From Glandiceps talaboti (taxonomy: Eukaryota > Hemichordata > Enteropneusta > Spengelidae), in NCBI RefSeq assembly GCF_964340395.1, contig NC_135560.1:10070098-10134097 (forward strand): DNA of 64,000 nt, in the 5' to 3' direction. The stretch's first letter is position 1; every line of letters begins with the position of its first letter. Position numbers and translations under genes: made by a program. This document shows, in pieces, positions 39,315 to 50,214 of this stretch. The notes under the pieces are model-generated. The model was given only the letters and a program-made list of their open reading frames with translations. It made no database searches and was not told where the DNA came from.

Positions 39315-40372
39315 CTGTGAAGAGAAGCAAAACGGGAAGAGTCATAGCATTGGAAAATATCAATACAACTGCAGAGAACTCAATAGGGAAAAAGCCGTCA
39401 CAGTGTGTGAGTTATTTCAGCTTTGTTACGAACGATTACTCCTTAAAAATCGATGTCGACCTACTTGCTTATGTATGATGAATAACCTCACACGAGGAGC
39501 CGTATTTTCCGATACAACATTTCCCAAAGAAACAAATAAAAAAAATCACTATTTTGTGCCCGGTTGTATAAACTGCAAAATACATAGACGAGAGTCTGGG
39601 GCTGAGTTGGGGAATATATCATCGATGGGGGACTTGTAAATTTTCTCGCATGGCAAAGAATTCTAATCGAACGTTTAGTCAACAATGCCAAGCAAATCAA
39701 ACAGACCTGATTAATGTTGGTGAACAAGTGACACGAGAAAACATTAACTCCTTAGAATTGGTTGGAAATTAGAATATAATGAAATTATGAACAGTTATTA
39801 ATTACTACCCTGGTGGCGTGTTTTGAGAGGAAAGAAATATTTACTGTAAGATGAGTAAAACGAAAAAAAGCGGGCCATGACTTCTGTTGATGAAACCTTC
39901 GTTAAGATATTCCGAAACACTGGCGCACTGGGGTCGTGAAATATGGTTGATAACTCGACGAAAAACCGCAGGGAAATGCGATGTTTCTATAAATTCCAGT
40001 TAGCTGACGTTAAAAACCACGGATTTGTGCCAACGTTGGAATGAGAATTCGCTGAGATATGGTTGTCTGACAGTGATAAATATGAAAGACTTCCATGAAG
40101 GTCGCCAGTACTCCCAAGCCTCTATTACATCAACACACAATTTCAACACTATCTGTGCCCGTTTCTATACCTTCTAATTGTTGTGTTAATAACTTCCAGC
40201 TTAGAAATAAACATGCACAGCAATAAACGGAATTTTGAGACAGGTATTTTCAAACATAATTAACGAAAAGCAAATATTTTCGATGACTGCAACACCTCCC
40301 TTTCTTGTAGACGAGAGTCCTAGCTGCTGAGATAATAAAGGCACGAATACAGAGAGGGACCTTTAATTAAGG

Positions 40373-40400
40373 CTCAGACCACAAAATTTAGTGGTCTGAG
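40373..40400. repeat. Perfect 10-bp hairpin in Islet intron 5
   Basis: CTCAGACCAC (40373-40382) and GTGGTCTGAG (40391-40400) are exact reverse complements around an 8-nt AT-rich loop. AAGG-containing AT-rich sequence flanks both sides. It could be an RNA structure in the pre-mRNA, the remnant of a small inverted-repeat transposon, or chance. Confidence 0.7.
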
Positions 40401-41915
40401 ATTAAGGTAACGTTTGTCGCCTTCTGTTTCTGTGAATAAACTTCATACATCTGTACACCAGAATCATAGTGTTGGTATTACCAAACGTTTACATAAAATA
40501 AGGTATTCGTGTACAGTTAGACCAAATTGCATAAAGTACTTGGAAAATTAATAAACTTTTGTATGGGTCCCATTTGGCTATCAAAGTTTTGGTTTCGTTG
40601 TTACCATAACCTTAGAACTGTAGATATTATCTGTAATTTAAAAGTGTACATGTAACATTCTTAATCTGATTACTAAATTTTAATCTCTTTAGGAAATGAA
40701 TGTACATTAAAAAATATATTATCATCTCTTTTTATCCAGAGCCAGAAACTATTTACCTGTATTAATCAGAACAGTTGAAATTCCCTAAAATTCCCCCTTT
40801 TTCAAAATACACCTACTACCAACTATGATTGCAAGCTTGAGTTTTCAAATTATTTTTAATGTTAATCATACTCAATATGTATTGTATGCTGGATATGACC
40901 GTGAGCTCTCTTGGTGACATCATACCCAGGGGCAAAAGTAACCCACAGCGTACTGCAGCACGGGAGATCTCTTGCTTTTTTTCCCCTTGTCAGCCATCAC
41001 CAAGTTTATCTAAACGGTCTTAGTGTGTCAATGGCCTTCAAATTCTCCACCGAAATATAAACAATTTCGAAATCTACAACAATTTCGAGTGCACGTGCTG
41101 ATGTCATCGTCATCTTTTTTTTTTAAATATTGAGCATCTCACTCCGCGGGAAGTGGTGGCGAAATGACATCCATTCCATTATACCAACATATTTAAACAA
41201 TCATTGGTAATTGTGGGCCCCAACAATCTGTTATTTCTCCCATTTTAATTCTCCCACACCTAATAGGCTTAATCACTTTGGCGGGAAAAAAATCAGTCCA
41301 TTGCCACACTGTGGTTGCAGCAAATATTATACCCTAATGCGCGATCCTGCTTGGAGAGCATTATGAGAGATAATTTTGCTCAAGCAAAGGGGATAAATAT
41401 GAAGTTGGAAATTACGGTTTTCTTCCCTGATTTTAAACGGATTTAGTTTTCTAAAAAGACCGTGGATGCGATGAACAAAATAAGTATGAAATTTACTAAA
41501 TACCATATTTTACCGAGTGTGCGTGCTAAGGAGTTCTTTTGTATCTTTCTACCGATGAACGAATTACAATGACACCGGTGTAATCACGAAAAACGGCCAC
41601 TGGATGATTAGAAAAAAACGCAGGAGCTCAGGAATTCAGCGGAGTGTAATTTTTATCAATTTCTGGATTCTGGATTAAATCTTCTCTGTGACTCTGAAAT
41701 GTTTCGGTATTACATGACAGACCGTTCCTACAAGCCTGAGGATGAGACAGCTTGAGTCAGGATCTGAATAAGAAATGGCGCCAATATATATGGCAGACGA
41801 CAGTTGATGCTTTCCCTCCAAAATGGATTTTATTTAAAAGCAAATTATTTGTTTTCATTCTCAATTCTGTGAATTAAATACAACTATTCAGCCCATACTC
41901 TGCAAAACTTTATCT

Positions 41916-41932
41916 GGGGGGAGGGGGGGGGG
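41916..41932. repeat. G-rich run in intron 5
   Basis: Seventeen bases that are all G except one A, inside Islet intron 5; C-rich on the gene strand. Confidence 0.85.
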
Positions 41933-42239
41933 ACAAATTCAATCCTTCAACGGCTGTCATTACATTGAATTTCATAATGTTTATTGAAACACTACTAGAA
42001 TTTCGTACTTGCCATATAACATTCGTGTTGGACGCATGTAGCATTCAAAATTAAATATTTACGCAATTAAGAGTCGTAAATACAAAGCAAAATAATATAA
42101 TACTCATAAATTTTGCCAGAACGGTTTGTTCTTTATTAATCAACTCGGTTGGTACATTTGCACGACACTGTTTACTCGAAGTCGTTCCGGGTGAAAGACG
42201 TCATTTCGTGAAAATTAATTTTACGAAATAAGTGCTTAC

Positions 42240-42425
42240 CAATTGTTGAAATGCTGGTTGTTCTATATCACTTTTCAATGCAAAATCGCTGAGTGCTTGC
42301 CACGCTGGTGGTTGCTGCTGATAACTAGTGACTTCAACTGGATTTGCTTGCATGTTACCCTCGTGTCGCACTGGACTCGATGCTACCATGGGCACTCCCT
42401 GGAAACCCTGTACTCGCTGATTATT
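42240..42425 (-). CDS. Isl: Islet coding exon 5 (LIM-binding segment and conserved C-terminal block)
   Basis: The exon encodes residues 256-317 and is phase 0 on both sides. It carries [13 protein letters not shown] and [11 protein letters not shown], matching the vertebrate Islet segment (LBD) that binds the LIM domains of Lhx3/4. It ends with [18 protein letters not shown], a near-exact match to the vertebrate block. A short Gln/Pro insertion (QQQPPAW) replaces the vertebrate QPPW. The acceptor is TTTTTGTTTCAG and the donor TTG|GTAAGC. If the donor were ignored the frame would run only 13 more codons into intron 5 before a stop, so retention would give a truncated tail. The LBD suggests an Islet-Lhx3 hexamer-type complex with LDB is possible in this animal; that is inference from the family. 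Confidence 0.96.
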
Positions 42426-42773
42426 CTGAAACAAAAATATTGTTTTAAAAAAATTATTTAAAAAATCGAAAGTATAATTTCAATCGCGTAGTCACCCATG
42501 ATCACATATTTACAATGGCGCCTTAAATTGCGGGAACAAATTAGCAGACTACATGTGCACGTTTAGCGAATAACCATTCCATTTCAAATATGTATGCACA
42601 CACATGTATACATCTATCTACAAAATTTCCGCAAAGATCTGCAATTTTTGTTAATGATGCACCGTAAAAACAAATCAATAAAAAATGTTTCTATACTCTG
42701 ATTCAAGATGAAGCCGAAATTTACTAAAATTTTAAGAAATTACAATTTCTGTTGTAAATTTTGTGCAAACGAC

Positions 42774-42845
42774 GTGGTGGTGGTGGTGGTGGTGGTGGTA
42801 GTAGTGGTGGTGGTGGTGGTGGTGGTGGTGGTGGTGGTGGTGGTG
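42774..42845. repeat. (GTG)n triplet run in Islet intron 4
   Basis: About 23 GTG/GGT triplets with one GTAGTA interruption, some 350 bp before exon 5. On the gene strand it reads as CAC/ACC repeats. The poly-proline open frame here is a repeat artefact. Confidence 0.95.
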
Positions 42846-45800
42846 AAAGTCGTTGCAATGCATTGATACAGTTAGGAGCGAAACAGTTGTCGGTGTTGTA
42901 CAAGCAGGGCATGATATGAAGGGTATATTGCACTGACATAATGGGGATCAAATTTCAATGCGTTTCAGGCTTTCAAGAGTGGCTTATACTTTATGAAAAA
43001 ATAAAACAAAATCCTAGCTACAGTTCATCGTGAAGAGAATCACATGACGTGATTGGGACCACACAGCACCATTTATATACAGTGTATGTGACGTGACGTA
43101 CATGTTCAACGACTAGAACTACAAACCGCTGATGACAGGTGTGCTATTTTTTAATTCAAACTCGAAGACAACTGATTTTATTCGGCAGGTTTATTTTTTA
43201 ACAGAGCAAGGAAAATCTCGACCTGTCAAACATTTGTTGCAGATTGGAGATCCCCATGGCTGTGAAAAAAAACAGCTCACGCCCGGAGTAATGCAACGTA
43301 TCCATGGCTATAATACCGATGAAGACGTGTATGGTAGATCACAAATTGAAAGGGAACACCTGGGCTGGACCCAGTGATAGACCGTGGAACAGTACCGGTG
43401 TAGGGTTGACGAAAGCAAACAAGACTGAATCAACACTTGACTTGAATATAGTGATAACACACGTTATTGGTACCAGTGTTTACTTTTTTCCGTTCAGAAA
43501 TTGAAATTCAAGAAGATTCGCAGTAGAAAGGGGTTTGTTTTTTTGTGTATCTGTTCGGGCAAATAGAGAAAAGGAGAGATTCGAGTTTGAGAAATAATTG
43601 AACTCTTCGCTGTGCGAGACCTTGTAAAACCAATCACCCACTTTCATGGAATGATACGTTAAATTGAGGAGCAGAGAGCACTTTCAAAGACAGGTAATAT
43701 TGTACAAATAAACGAAAATGTTCAAGTGTCGGAACAATAGTATAAAAAGTACACGAACATTGTAGGTCGGTTATCATTGCTCTGTGTATGTATGTGTGTA
43801 TGTGTGTGTGCTATGTGGACTGAGGATATTCGATTATAGCAAAGCTCAGCTGGCGTTGCAGAAAAACCCTGCCTCGGGTCGCAAGCGGTGTTTTTTCACT
43901 GATTCCATTCACGGTAAACAGTACGATTAAGCGGACGGGTCGATCTTTGGTGACCTTTCGTATCGACAGCTGATACGTATGACCGTCCCTTGCCACAGTT
44001 TTCACCCATTGCAGCTCCGTGTTTAAAAGTACATATTGTCCATGTGAATCTCTCCACAAGAGCAAACACTGACTGTCAACTTATTTGGACAACGGAGTGG
44101 AAGGGGGCTTCAAATGCACGTATGACACCTAATTATAAACCGATTTCATGGGAGGGTGTATTTATATTGTATTGGTGTTTGAACGATAAGTTAGATCTCG
44201 ACCCAGCCCATACAAACATTGCCATATCTTAGACACACAAATAAGACACTGGGTTTGTGTATCTAAAATGAAAACAAGAAAATGCACCACCTTCCCTATC
44301 TCGATTGTTTTACGTATTTAAACATTTCGAATCGTCATTTCGACACACGCCACCGAATTTGGCTATACTAACTTGAACTCTAAACGCAAGTGTCTAAAAT
44401 CTTTACTCACGGGAGACATATTTACGACCCCGCACGTTTTGCATTCACCCAATTCGTCGTAAAAATGACAATTAGGCAACCGACTAAATTGTTAATGAGC
44501 AAACAATAGAATGAGGCGGCTAGAAGACTGAGGGATGAGTTTTACGACAGCGATAGAGAAGATTTCGTTTTACAGATTGAAAGGGAAAAACCCAAAATAT
44601 TTGAGGAAGAAATTTATCACAACCAGGTTGGATATTACCCGTAATAATCTCAGCCCTAAACTGGATAATGTCAGTTGCTTGACACAGACTCATAGTATTT
44701 GCAGAAACCAATGATGTGGTCTGCACTAATATAACCAATTCCCCAAACAAGAAACATCAGATAGGGCAATGCGATTAAAGCTCTCGTCGGGTATCTTAAT
44801 CAGAGAGTCCCACTATCTCAGTCACCCCTCTGCACAATCTTTTAATCCCGACTGCAAATTGAATTCTGTCGGATATTTTCACAGAATACAGCGGTTGTGT
44901 ATGTGTTTTAGTCTGTTACGTCAGTGTCTGCAGTGGTTACTCAATTTAAGTTGTGAATTGTTTTTCGTGTCACAAAAAAAATGTTGTTTAAATCTGATAC
45001 GAGAAATTTGTGGAGGTTACGAGTGCATATTTCGATTGGTAGAGTAAACGTGATGACAACAAACTAATGGGACTGCGCATGGGAATTAAATGTCGTAGAA
45101 GTCGTCGAACATTGGAGTGGAATTGATCCCCCCTATAAGTGAGCCCATTTCACACTTGTAATTAATTTGCAATTCGTCCACCATTTTGAAGATTGAGAGT
45201 GAGGCAAAAACCACCCGAGAATGGCATTTAAAAAGTTTACACCCCTAAATTGAAGTTCTACACCAGCTTCACAATATAGAAACGATTGGGATAAAAATTG
45301 TAATATTTCACTAAAAGTTTATATATACGTGTGGCTTTTGGTGTGATAAGATGTTGAATTACAGCTTAAACAGTTTCTAATTCTCACGTACCAGTACCAG
45401 TTTCCCATACAATATGAATGCATCACATGACTTTTCAACAATGACATATGAATGCACTTAAAAAATAAATAAATAGATTTTACACAAAGTCCAGAATTTT
45501 TATACTTATAATAATCCACAGCTGTAATTTTCAAAGATTAAAGTTTCAATATCAAACAGCAGACACAATTCCAGCCCTGGCCTTGAAATACTGGAATTAT
45601 GGGAAAGACAGTAACTATGTGCGATGCAATGTGTTCTTGAATAGCTCCGTTATAGGACGTTTTGCTGTTGTAACTACGACGCTTAAAAAACGCTTGCCCT
45701 ATCTATACGTTATGCATGATCGCTACTTTTTATAGGAAGTCTTGAAACGCAATTAGAGATGGTAACCGAGTTAGTACACCAGGCATACATGTTAGCTGTA

Positions 45801-46001
45801 CGTCACTTTCATTGTCAAAACAAATCCAATTACACAAACATCATAACATCGAATGAAATATTCATGTGAATGCCAGTAACCCGACTCAAGTTGTGGGAGT
45901 TACGTTTCAAAATTGGCTATAATTCAAATTAACGTAAACATTTCATAATTGACCACGTTTAGAAATTCGTCAACTTTCCCAGTTAAGTTGACTGGATTGA
46001 A

Positions 46002-46034
46002 GCGAGCGAGCGAGCGAGCGAGCGAGCAAGCGAG
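46002..46034. repeat. (GAGC)n run in Islet intron 4
   Basis: About eight GAGC units with one substitution near the end, within the 4.5-kb intron. Confidence 0.9.
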
Positions 46035-46925
46035 CTCTCTGACGCTCACTAGAGTACAAAATGAAATAATTAGTAAAGCTGATACACTTTGCAGATCAAC
46101 CGGAAAAATCATTAAACTCTGTTCTTTGTAAGACTCACATCTCCCCCTTTCAAAAACCACCAAGTATGACATTAGCCGTCCTTAAGGGACATCTAAAATT
46201 TTACAAAACCAAAATTAGCTGCGAAAGACTACAACCTGCTAAAATTTAGGCCACTGTGTAGTTATACTTTGAGGTTATAGTCAAAACAGTATTTTATGTG
46301 TGTGGTGCTACTGTTGTTATTTTTTATGGCGGCCAGACAGTAGTGTATTTTGTACACTTGTCGCTTCTAATGAAACTTGAACGACTTATTTACTTATTTA
46401 TGAAATGAAATATTTGACAGTAAGCCGTGACAGCATACATTATGAAACCCTCACAATGGAAGAGAAAATCGGGTTGTAAAATTCACATTCAATATTGACC
46501 GTCGATTTAAATCAGCTACGACTGCACAAAAGCAAATGTATACATACCGACAAAGTGTGAATTCACCTGCCTTGATCACCCTACACGTTTGTATGTTGAA
46601 CTCACTGCCAGAAAGCGGCTTGGGTTAATTTAGAATTATTATGTTTACAAACAGAGAGAGTGATGAGATACATACGGTAAACAGTGTAAGGCGTAATATA
46701 GCAGCTGATGAGCCAAAACTCTGACACGTGCCCAAAATTAACTTTGGGTTGCGATGACGAGTTACTCTTCAAATGTTGAAGCCAAAAAAACTAGACAGTG
46801 ATTTTTCTATACCGTTGCCTATAGTCTGTGATTAGAAACTATTTTCAAACTGGGTTTTACATGTATAAGCTAAGGAATGTTTATGCGGAGTTGTGATTAC
46901 AGGATTCGATTGTTTTGTCACCTAC

Positions 46926-47224
46926 CTTTTGGTGTGCTTGGTCCTGTATTTGTTTCATCAGTTGACTCCGTTTTTTATCCTTACATCGTTTGTTCTGAAA
47001 CCACACTCTAATGACACGGGGACTAAGTCCAGTCATTTCGACTAGTTGTTCTTTCATTAAAGCGTCCGGCCTCGGGTTAGCCCCATAACAAGTCCGTAGT
47101 GTATGCAGTTGTTTTTCATTGAGCACCGTACGAACTCTGGTTGTTTTGTGGTGATGTGAGTCTTGTTTGTGCACATGTGGACGTAGAGAACCGCTTCTGT
47201 TATTTTGCATCGGTTCTGCATGAC
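46926..47224 (-). CDS. Isl: Islet coding exon 4 (homeodomain)
   Basis: The exon encodes residues 157-255. After a short linker with LRPHVHKQ, shared with vertebrate ISL1, comes the 60-residue homeodomain at 183-242. Recognition helix 3 contains [16 protein letters not shown], with Gln50 at residue 232 and the invariant Asn51 at 233. The C-terminal extension ([10 protein letters not shown]...) is Gln/Lys-rich as in ISL1. The acceptor is strong (pyrimidine-rich, ending CCCACACAG), and the two leading bases complete Ser156. The donor AAG|GTAGGT is in phase 0 and matches exon 5. The same frame stays open into both flanking introns (about 47408 to 46881), but the intronic parts have no similarity to Islet and are not coding. 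Confidence 0.97.
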
Positions 47225-48621
47225 CTGTGTGGGTATTAGGAGTAAAGAAAAATGAATGAGAAGTCGTACTTTGTGGCAAATATTCATTGGTAAAAAATGT
47301 AACACCACAAAAGTTATACTTTATAAAGTCTACGAAAGCTGTACATGTGGAATTATGTTGAATAATACCATGCCTTAAGTGCTGTAAATTAAGAAGGGGT
47401 GATACCACGCAGCTTTACTATCATACCACAGTCACAGTCACAGTACCGATTCAAATATTCTACTGCTAATGAACGTGTTACTATTTGTGCCTTCTGCAAC
47501 TGTTAGAAAATCACGATAGAAGTGTGCGGATTTTGAAATTTCACAGGATGTGAAAAGTGTTCGGTGTACGTTAGATGTTCAACTTTGAAGAGTGTCACTT
47601 TTCTGACGCTTTCCACAAAAAAGAACACTTGTAGGGTTTCCTCGTTAGGCCGCTCTGTTCAAACGTAATGAAGCCACTTTGGGCATTTGTTATATACTCT
47701 AGAAAACTTTGTTCGTGAGACTTCAAAGAATAGAGACATAATCACAAAATATCAGTATAATAATGCCATTTTGTAGCTAAATAACGAGAACGTTCTAGGG
47801 AATCTGACCATTCTTTGTCGTGGCTGGTTCCCTATTTCATTTTTAAAAAAAATGCAATTGAAAAGATATGGGCTCAGTTTATCAGCACACTACCATCAAC
47901 GCAGGAAGCAGATCGCCTATCGAGACACCGTTCCTAGGGAACAAAGGCGATAGCTACATGGTGTAAAACTGCTTGGAAAATATTTACTAAAAATACAGAC
48001 TGGAAAAAAAAGAGAAATGAAGAAAAAATATCAAAAGCGAGGGGTGAAACAAAAAGGGACAAATATCATAATTTGGAAACGAGCCTTTTGGGGGCACATA
48101 AAAACAAGAGGTCGTATTCTGCTATACCCCCTTGTGCAAATGAATTAACGCATATGAAATTGAAAATACTGAAAAATATCTTTTATACTACACAAGCGAT
48201 GTGTTTCGACGGCGCCAGATTGTTAAGGGAATACAAAGGCATGGACAATGGAGCTGCCGCAAGCATTGCCAATAATCCCTGTATGTCGTCCATTTTGGGG
48301 TAGCTGAGTTCAGCAAACACATTTTTTGTAAAACGTCATATTATTCAAAATAAACTCAGTGGATATAAAGTATATTTCATTTGTATTTATTCGGGCAATT
48401 TGGCATATTGGAGTTCCTATGTTTAACTGATAGCAAAATCTAATTTAATTACATTGGGTTAAATAGACTCTCTCCTATTCTTTCATCCGATAGTTCATTA
48501 ACACTATAAATTAGCGGTGGAACTGCCATAGCTGGCCCGATTGACATACTATGCAAGGCTGGACATGTCAGCCGGGATATGAATTCACACGAGAGAATGG
48601 AGGCGATGTGTGTTTACTTAC
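47225..48621 (-). other. Islet intron 3 (1397 bp)
   Basis: GTAAGT...ACAG intron between LIM2 and the homeodomain exon. A 76-codon antisense open frame (48073-48303, plus) shows no recognisable domain. Nothing else stands out. Confidence 0.9.
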
Positions 48622-48872
48622 TTGCCATATACGTTCGATGGTTATTACTGTTCCCATTCATTTCGCCTCCCGACGCTCGCTCCACAACGTCGTGATCGGC
48701 TTTACAGAATAGTCCGTCCTCACGGAGGGCAAATTCATCTCCTGGTATAAGCTGTCTGCTACAAGCCACACAGCGAAAACAGTCTATGTGATATATTTTG
48801 TTCCTGGCTCGCATGACGAAGTCATTTTTGCTGAAGCCGAGGTTGCACTTTGCACACTTGGTCCCAAATAGC
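48622..48872 (-). CDS. Isl: Islet coding exon 3 (LIM domain 2 and start of linker)
   Basis: The exon encodes residues 73-155. It opens with LFGTKCAKC and runs through LIM2, with ligands C78, C81, H100, C103, C106, C109, C128 and D131. Blocks such as [31 protein letters not shown] and DHDVVERAS are diagnostic of Islet rather than Lhx1/5 or Lhx3/4. The linker that follows ([11 protein letters not shown]...) is rich in Asn, Gly and Ser and is not conserved. The acceptor is ATATGCAG with a weak pyrimidine tract; the donor is the ideal GTAAGT, in phase 1. A plain open reading of this region starts at the internal Met92, so the first 19 codons of the exon are easy to miss. Confidence 0.97.
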
Positions 48873-49603
48873 CTGCATATGGGAAATTATTGGGAAATAT
48901 ACAATTGCAAATTAGTAGATACAACACGGGGTCAACTACACTTAGATATCAATACAACGAGTTTAAATGTAATTTGGAAATTATGACGACCCACATGGGT
49001 CTAGCTCACGAAATAAACATTGAGTAACTGTAAGGCATTGCTCACGAAAACATACATGTATAGGGATGAACACAAAAATTTATTCTTGAAGAAAATTTCA
49101 TATAAAATGTTGAAATACAGTGGATTTACAAAATGACGCTTGTCAACGTAAAATTTTACGCGTTTGTGCCGTATTGCGTAGAAAGGGAGGCGGAGCGTGT
49201 CCGATCCGTGTTTCCGCATTCGTAGTTAGAAAACATCACGGTACCAGACATTTACTCGAAGATTCAATGACAGCGATGGTTCTTCGGATTTTATCTATAG
49301 TACAGGTTGAGACAGTCGACGGCGATCGATTCAGTTTTCTGAGCGATATTTAGGTTATATATGTGGATAGATAAATTTGCATCTTTTCAATTGCAGTATG
49401 AACTTTCACTTAAAAGTTCGACAATTCAAAATAAATTACTACTGAGTAGGTTGGCCTGTAACAAAAATAAGATAACTTCCGTTTTGAAGTGGTTACGGAG
49501 ATTCTGAAAAACCACAAACTAACACGCTAAAATTTTGGGTAAATCACCAAATAAAACACAGATGGGGTACAAAGTTATAACTGCTAGGGAATATTCTATT
49601 CAC
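48873..49603 (-). other. Islet intron 2 (731 bp)
   Basis: GTGAAT...GCAG intron between the LIM1 and LIM2 exons. It is AT-rich and I see no repeat array, RNA gene or coding sequence in it. Small open frames here are not conserved. Confidence 0.9.
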
Positions 49604-49793
49604 CTTACGTAACACCGTTTACAGTAAGTTTTCCCGTCTCGTACAAAACACGTACACGTTTCGTCTAGATATTGGTTGCAATCGGAACATTTTAAACACG
49701 CTGCATGCCACTCTAAGTCCGGAGCCACACGAAGAATATATTGGTCTTGAATTTGGTTACCACATCCGACACACAGCGACATCCTCCGCTTCT
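49604..49793 (-). CDS. Isl: Islet coding exon 2 (LIM domain 1)
   Basis: The exon encodes residues 10-71, from the basic KRR stretch through LIM1. Zinc ligands fit the LIM pattern exactly: C16, C19, H38, C41 for the first finger and C44, C47, C66, C69 for the second. The sequence around [21 protein letters not shown] and [12 protein letters not shown] is near-identical to vertebrate ISL1/ISL2. The last ligand is Cys (KRCY), where vertebrate ISL1 has Asp (KRDY); both satisfy the consensus. The acceptor is a pyrimidine tract followed by TATTAG. The donor is AG|GTGAAT, leaving two bases (AG) that combine with the G of exon 3 to give Arg72. In this family LIM1 helps bind the LDB cofactor and has been reported to interfere with homeodomain DNA binding. 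Confidence 0.97.
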
Positions 49794-50013
49794 CTAATAG
49801 AAAAGGAGTAGAAAATACGACTGGTGAGTAGGGTACGTAAACACGTCAATATGCCGCCGCTGTTATGTGTGAACCACTGGTGGGTTAAAAGCCGAGTGTC
49901 AAACTCGTACACACACATGGACGGTGAGAAAAACAAAACAATGCTATCCGAAGCAGGTCGTTGCAATACACATACACAAACAGTGAAGGTAATAGTGCTC
50001 GATCGCTACGTAC
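49794..50013 (-). other. Islet intron 1 (220 bp)
   Basis: Short GTACGT...TAG intron between the 25-nt first exon and the LIM1 exon. Its 3' end has a clear pyrimidine tract. No other feature is seen in it. Confidence 0.75.
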
Positions 50014-50038
50014 TTTTGGGGTTCGAATCGCCCATCAT
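50014..50038 (-). CDS. Isl: Islet coding exon 1 (25 nt, start codon)
   Basis: This very short first coding exon encodes MMGDSNPK plus the first base of a split lysine codon. It matches the layout of vertebrate ISL1, where a short first exon encodes a MGD..PPK-type N-terminus ending in lysine codons and joins the KKR..SLCVGC exon in phase 1. The donor is GTACGT at 50013-50008. An in-frame TAG at 50107-50105 lies 23 codons upstream with no ATG between, so translation must begin at one of two adjacent ATGs (50038 or 50035). The second has A at -3 and G at +4, so it may be the used start; that would shorten the protein by one residue. The exon is too short for ORF finding and was identified by homology of layout, phase and an acceptable donor. 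Confidence 0.8.
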
Positions 50039-50167
50039 ATCGCCCACAGAATCCCTTGGCTTTTCGCGCGTGCTGTCCGACGATGTGTTGTCAAAATGGG
50101 TGGTCTAACTCTACGACGACTCATGTGGCCAGCTGACAAAAATACTTCAAAAAATTCCGAACTCGAA

Positions 50168-50214
50168 GGGCGGTGGCGCTGATTGGTTCCCGTCATCAGG
50201 CACTATCACGTGAT
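50168..50214 (-). promoter_or_regulatory. Putative Islet proximal promoter elements
   Basis: Three classical promoter motifs lie within 47 bp, 130-177 bp upstream of the start codon. They are a GC box (GGGCGG on plus, 50168-50173), an inverted CCAAT box (ATTGG on plus, 50182-50186) and an E-box palindrome ATCACGTGAT (50205-50214, core CACGTG 50207-50212). A second E-box, CAGCTG, is at 50130-50135. I see no convincing TATA box between these and the ATG. The spacing suits a CCAAT/GC-type core promoter with a start site about 50-120 bp before the ATG. Function is inferred from motif position only. Confidence 0.45.

Larger units (their letters stand above)
39315..42239 (-). other. Islet intron 5 (2.9 kb)
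   Basis: GTAAGC...ACAG intron before the last exon. It holds a perfect 10-bp inverted repeat at 40373-40400 and a G-rich run at 41916-41932. A 114-codon plus-strand open frame reaching into it (39295-39639) has no recognisable domain and partly overlaps exon 6 antisense. Confidence 0.85.
42426..46925 (-). other. Islet intron 4 (4.5 kb)
   Basis: This is the largest intron, between the homeodomain and LBD exons. It holds a GTG/CAC triplet run at 42774-42845 and a short GAGC run at 46002-46034. No exon, RNA gene or mobile element was recognised. Its size makes it a reasonable place for intronic enhancers, but I have no direct evidence for one. Confidence 0.9.
39195..50038 (-). other. Isl: Islet LIM-homeobox gene, whole coding span (six exons)
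   Basis: Six exons on the minus strand join in frame into a 356-residue protein. Every intron begins GT and ends AG, and the lengths are 220, 731, 1397, 4500 and 2925 bp. Residue blocks by exon are 1-8, 10-71, 73-155, 157-255, 256-317 and 318-356; residues 9, 72 and 156 are split by introns. The family is known: Islet proteins are nuclear transcription factors that bind DNA through the homeodomain and bind LDB/CLIM cofactors through the LIM domains. They specify motor and sensory neurons and endodermal or cardiac lineages. Length (356) is close to vertebrate ISL1 (349). The C-terminal exon is divergent. No second copy is visible in the window. The model comes from the genomic sequence alone, so UTRs, alternative exons and transcription start are not defined. 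Confidence 0.95.

Noticed and set aside
39295-39639. 114-codon plus-strand open frame over Islet exon 6 and intron 5
   Set aside because: Partly the antisense shadow of exon 6; no known domain.
39600-39660. Minus-strand SPPSMIYSP, resembling the vertebrate Islet ending TPNSMVASP
   Set aside because: No good splice acceptor and no nearby stop. The true last exon at 39314-39195 has VNFSEG and a strong acceptor.
42201-42239. Read-through of exon 5 into intron 5 as an alternative Islet C-terminus
   Set aside because: The donor GTAAGC is good and the 13 extra codons show no conservation; possible as a minor retained-intron form only.
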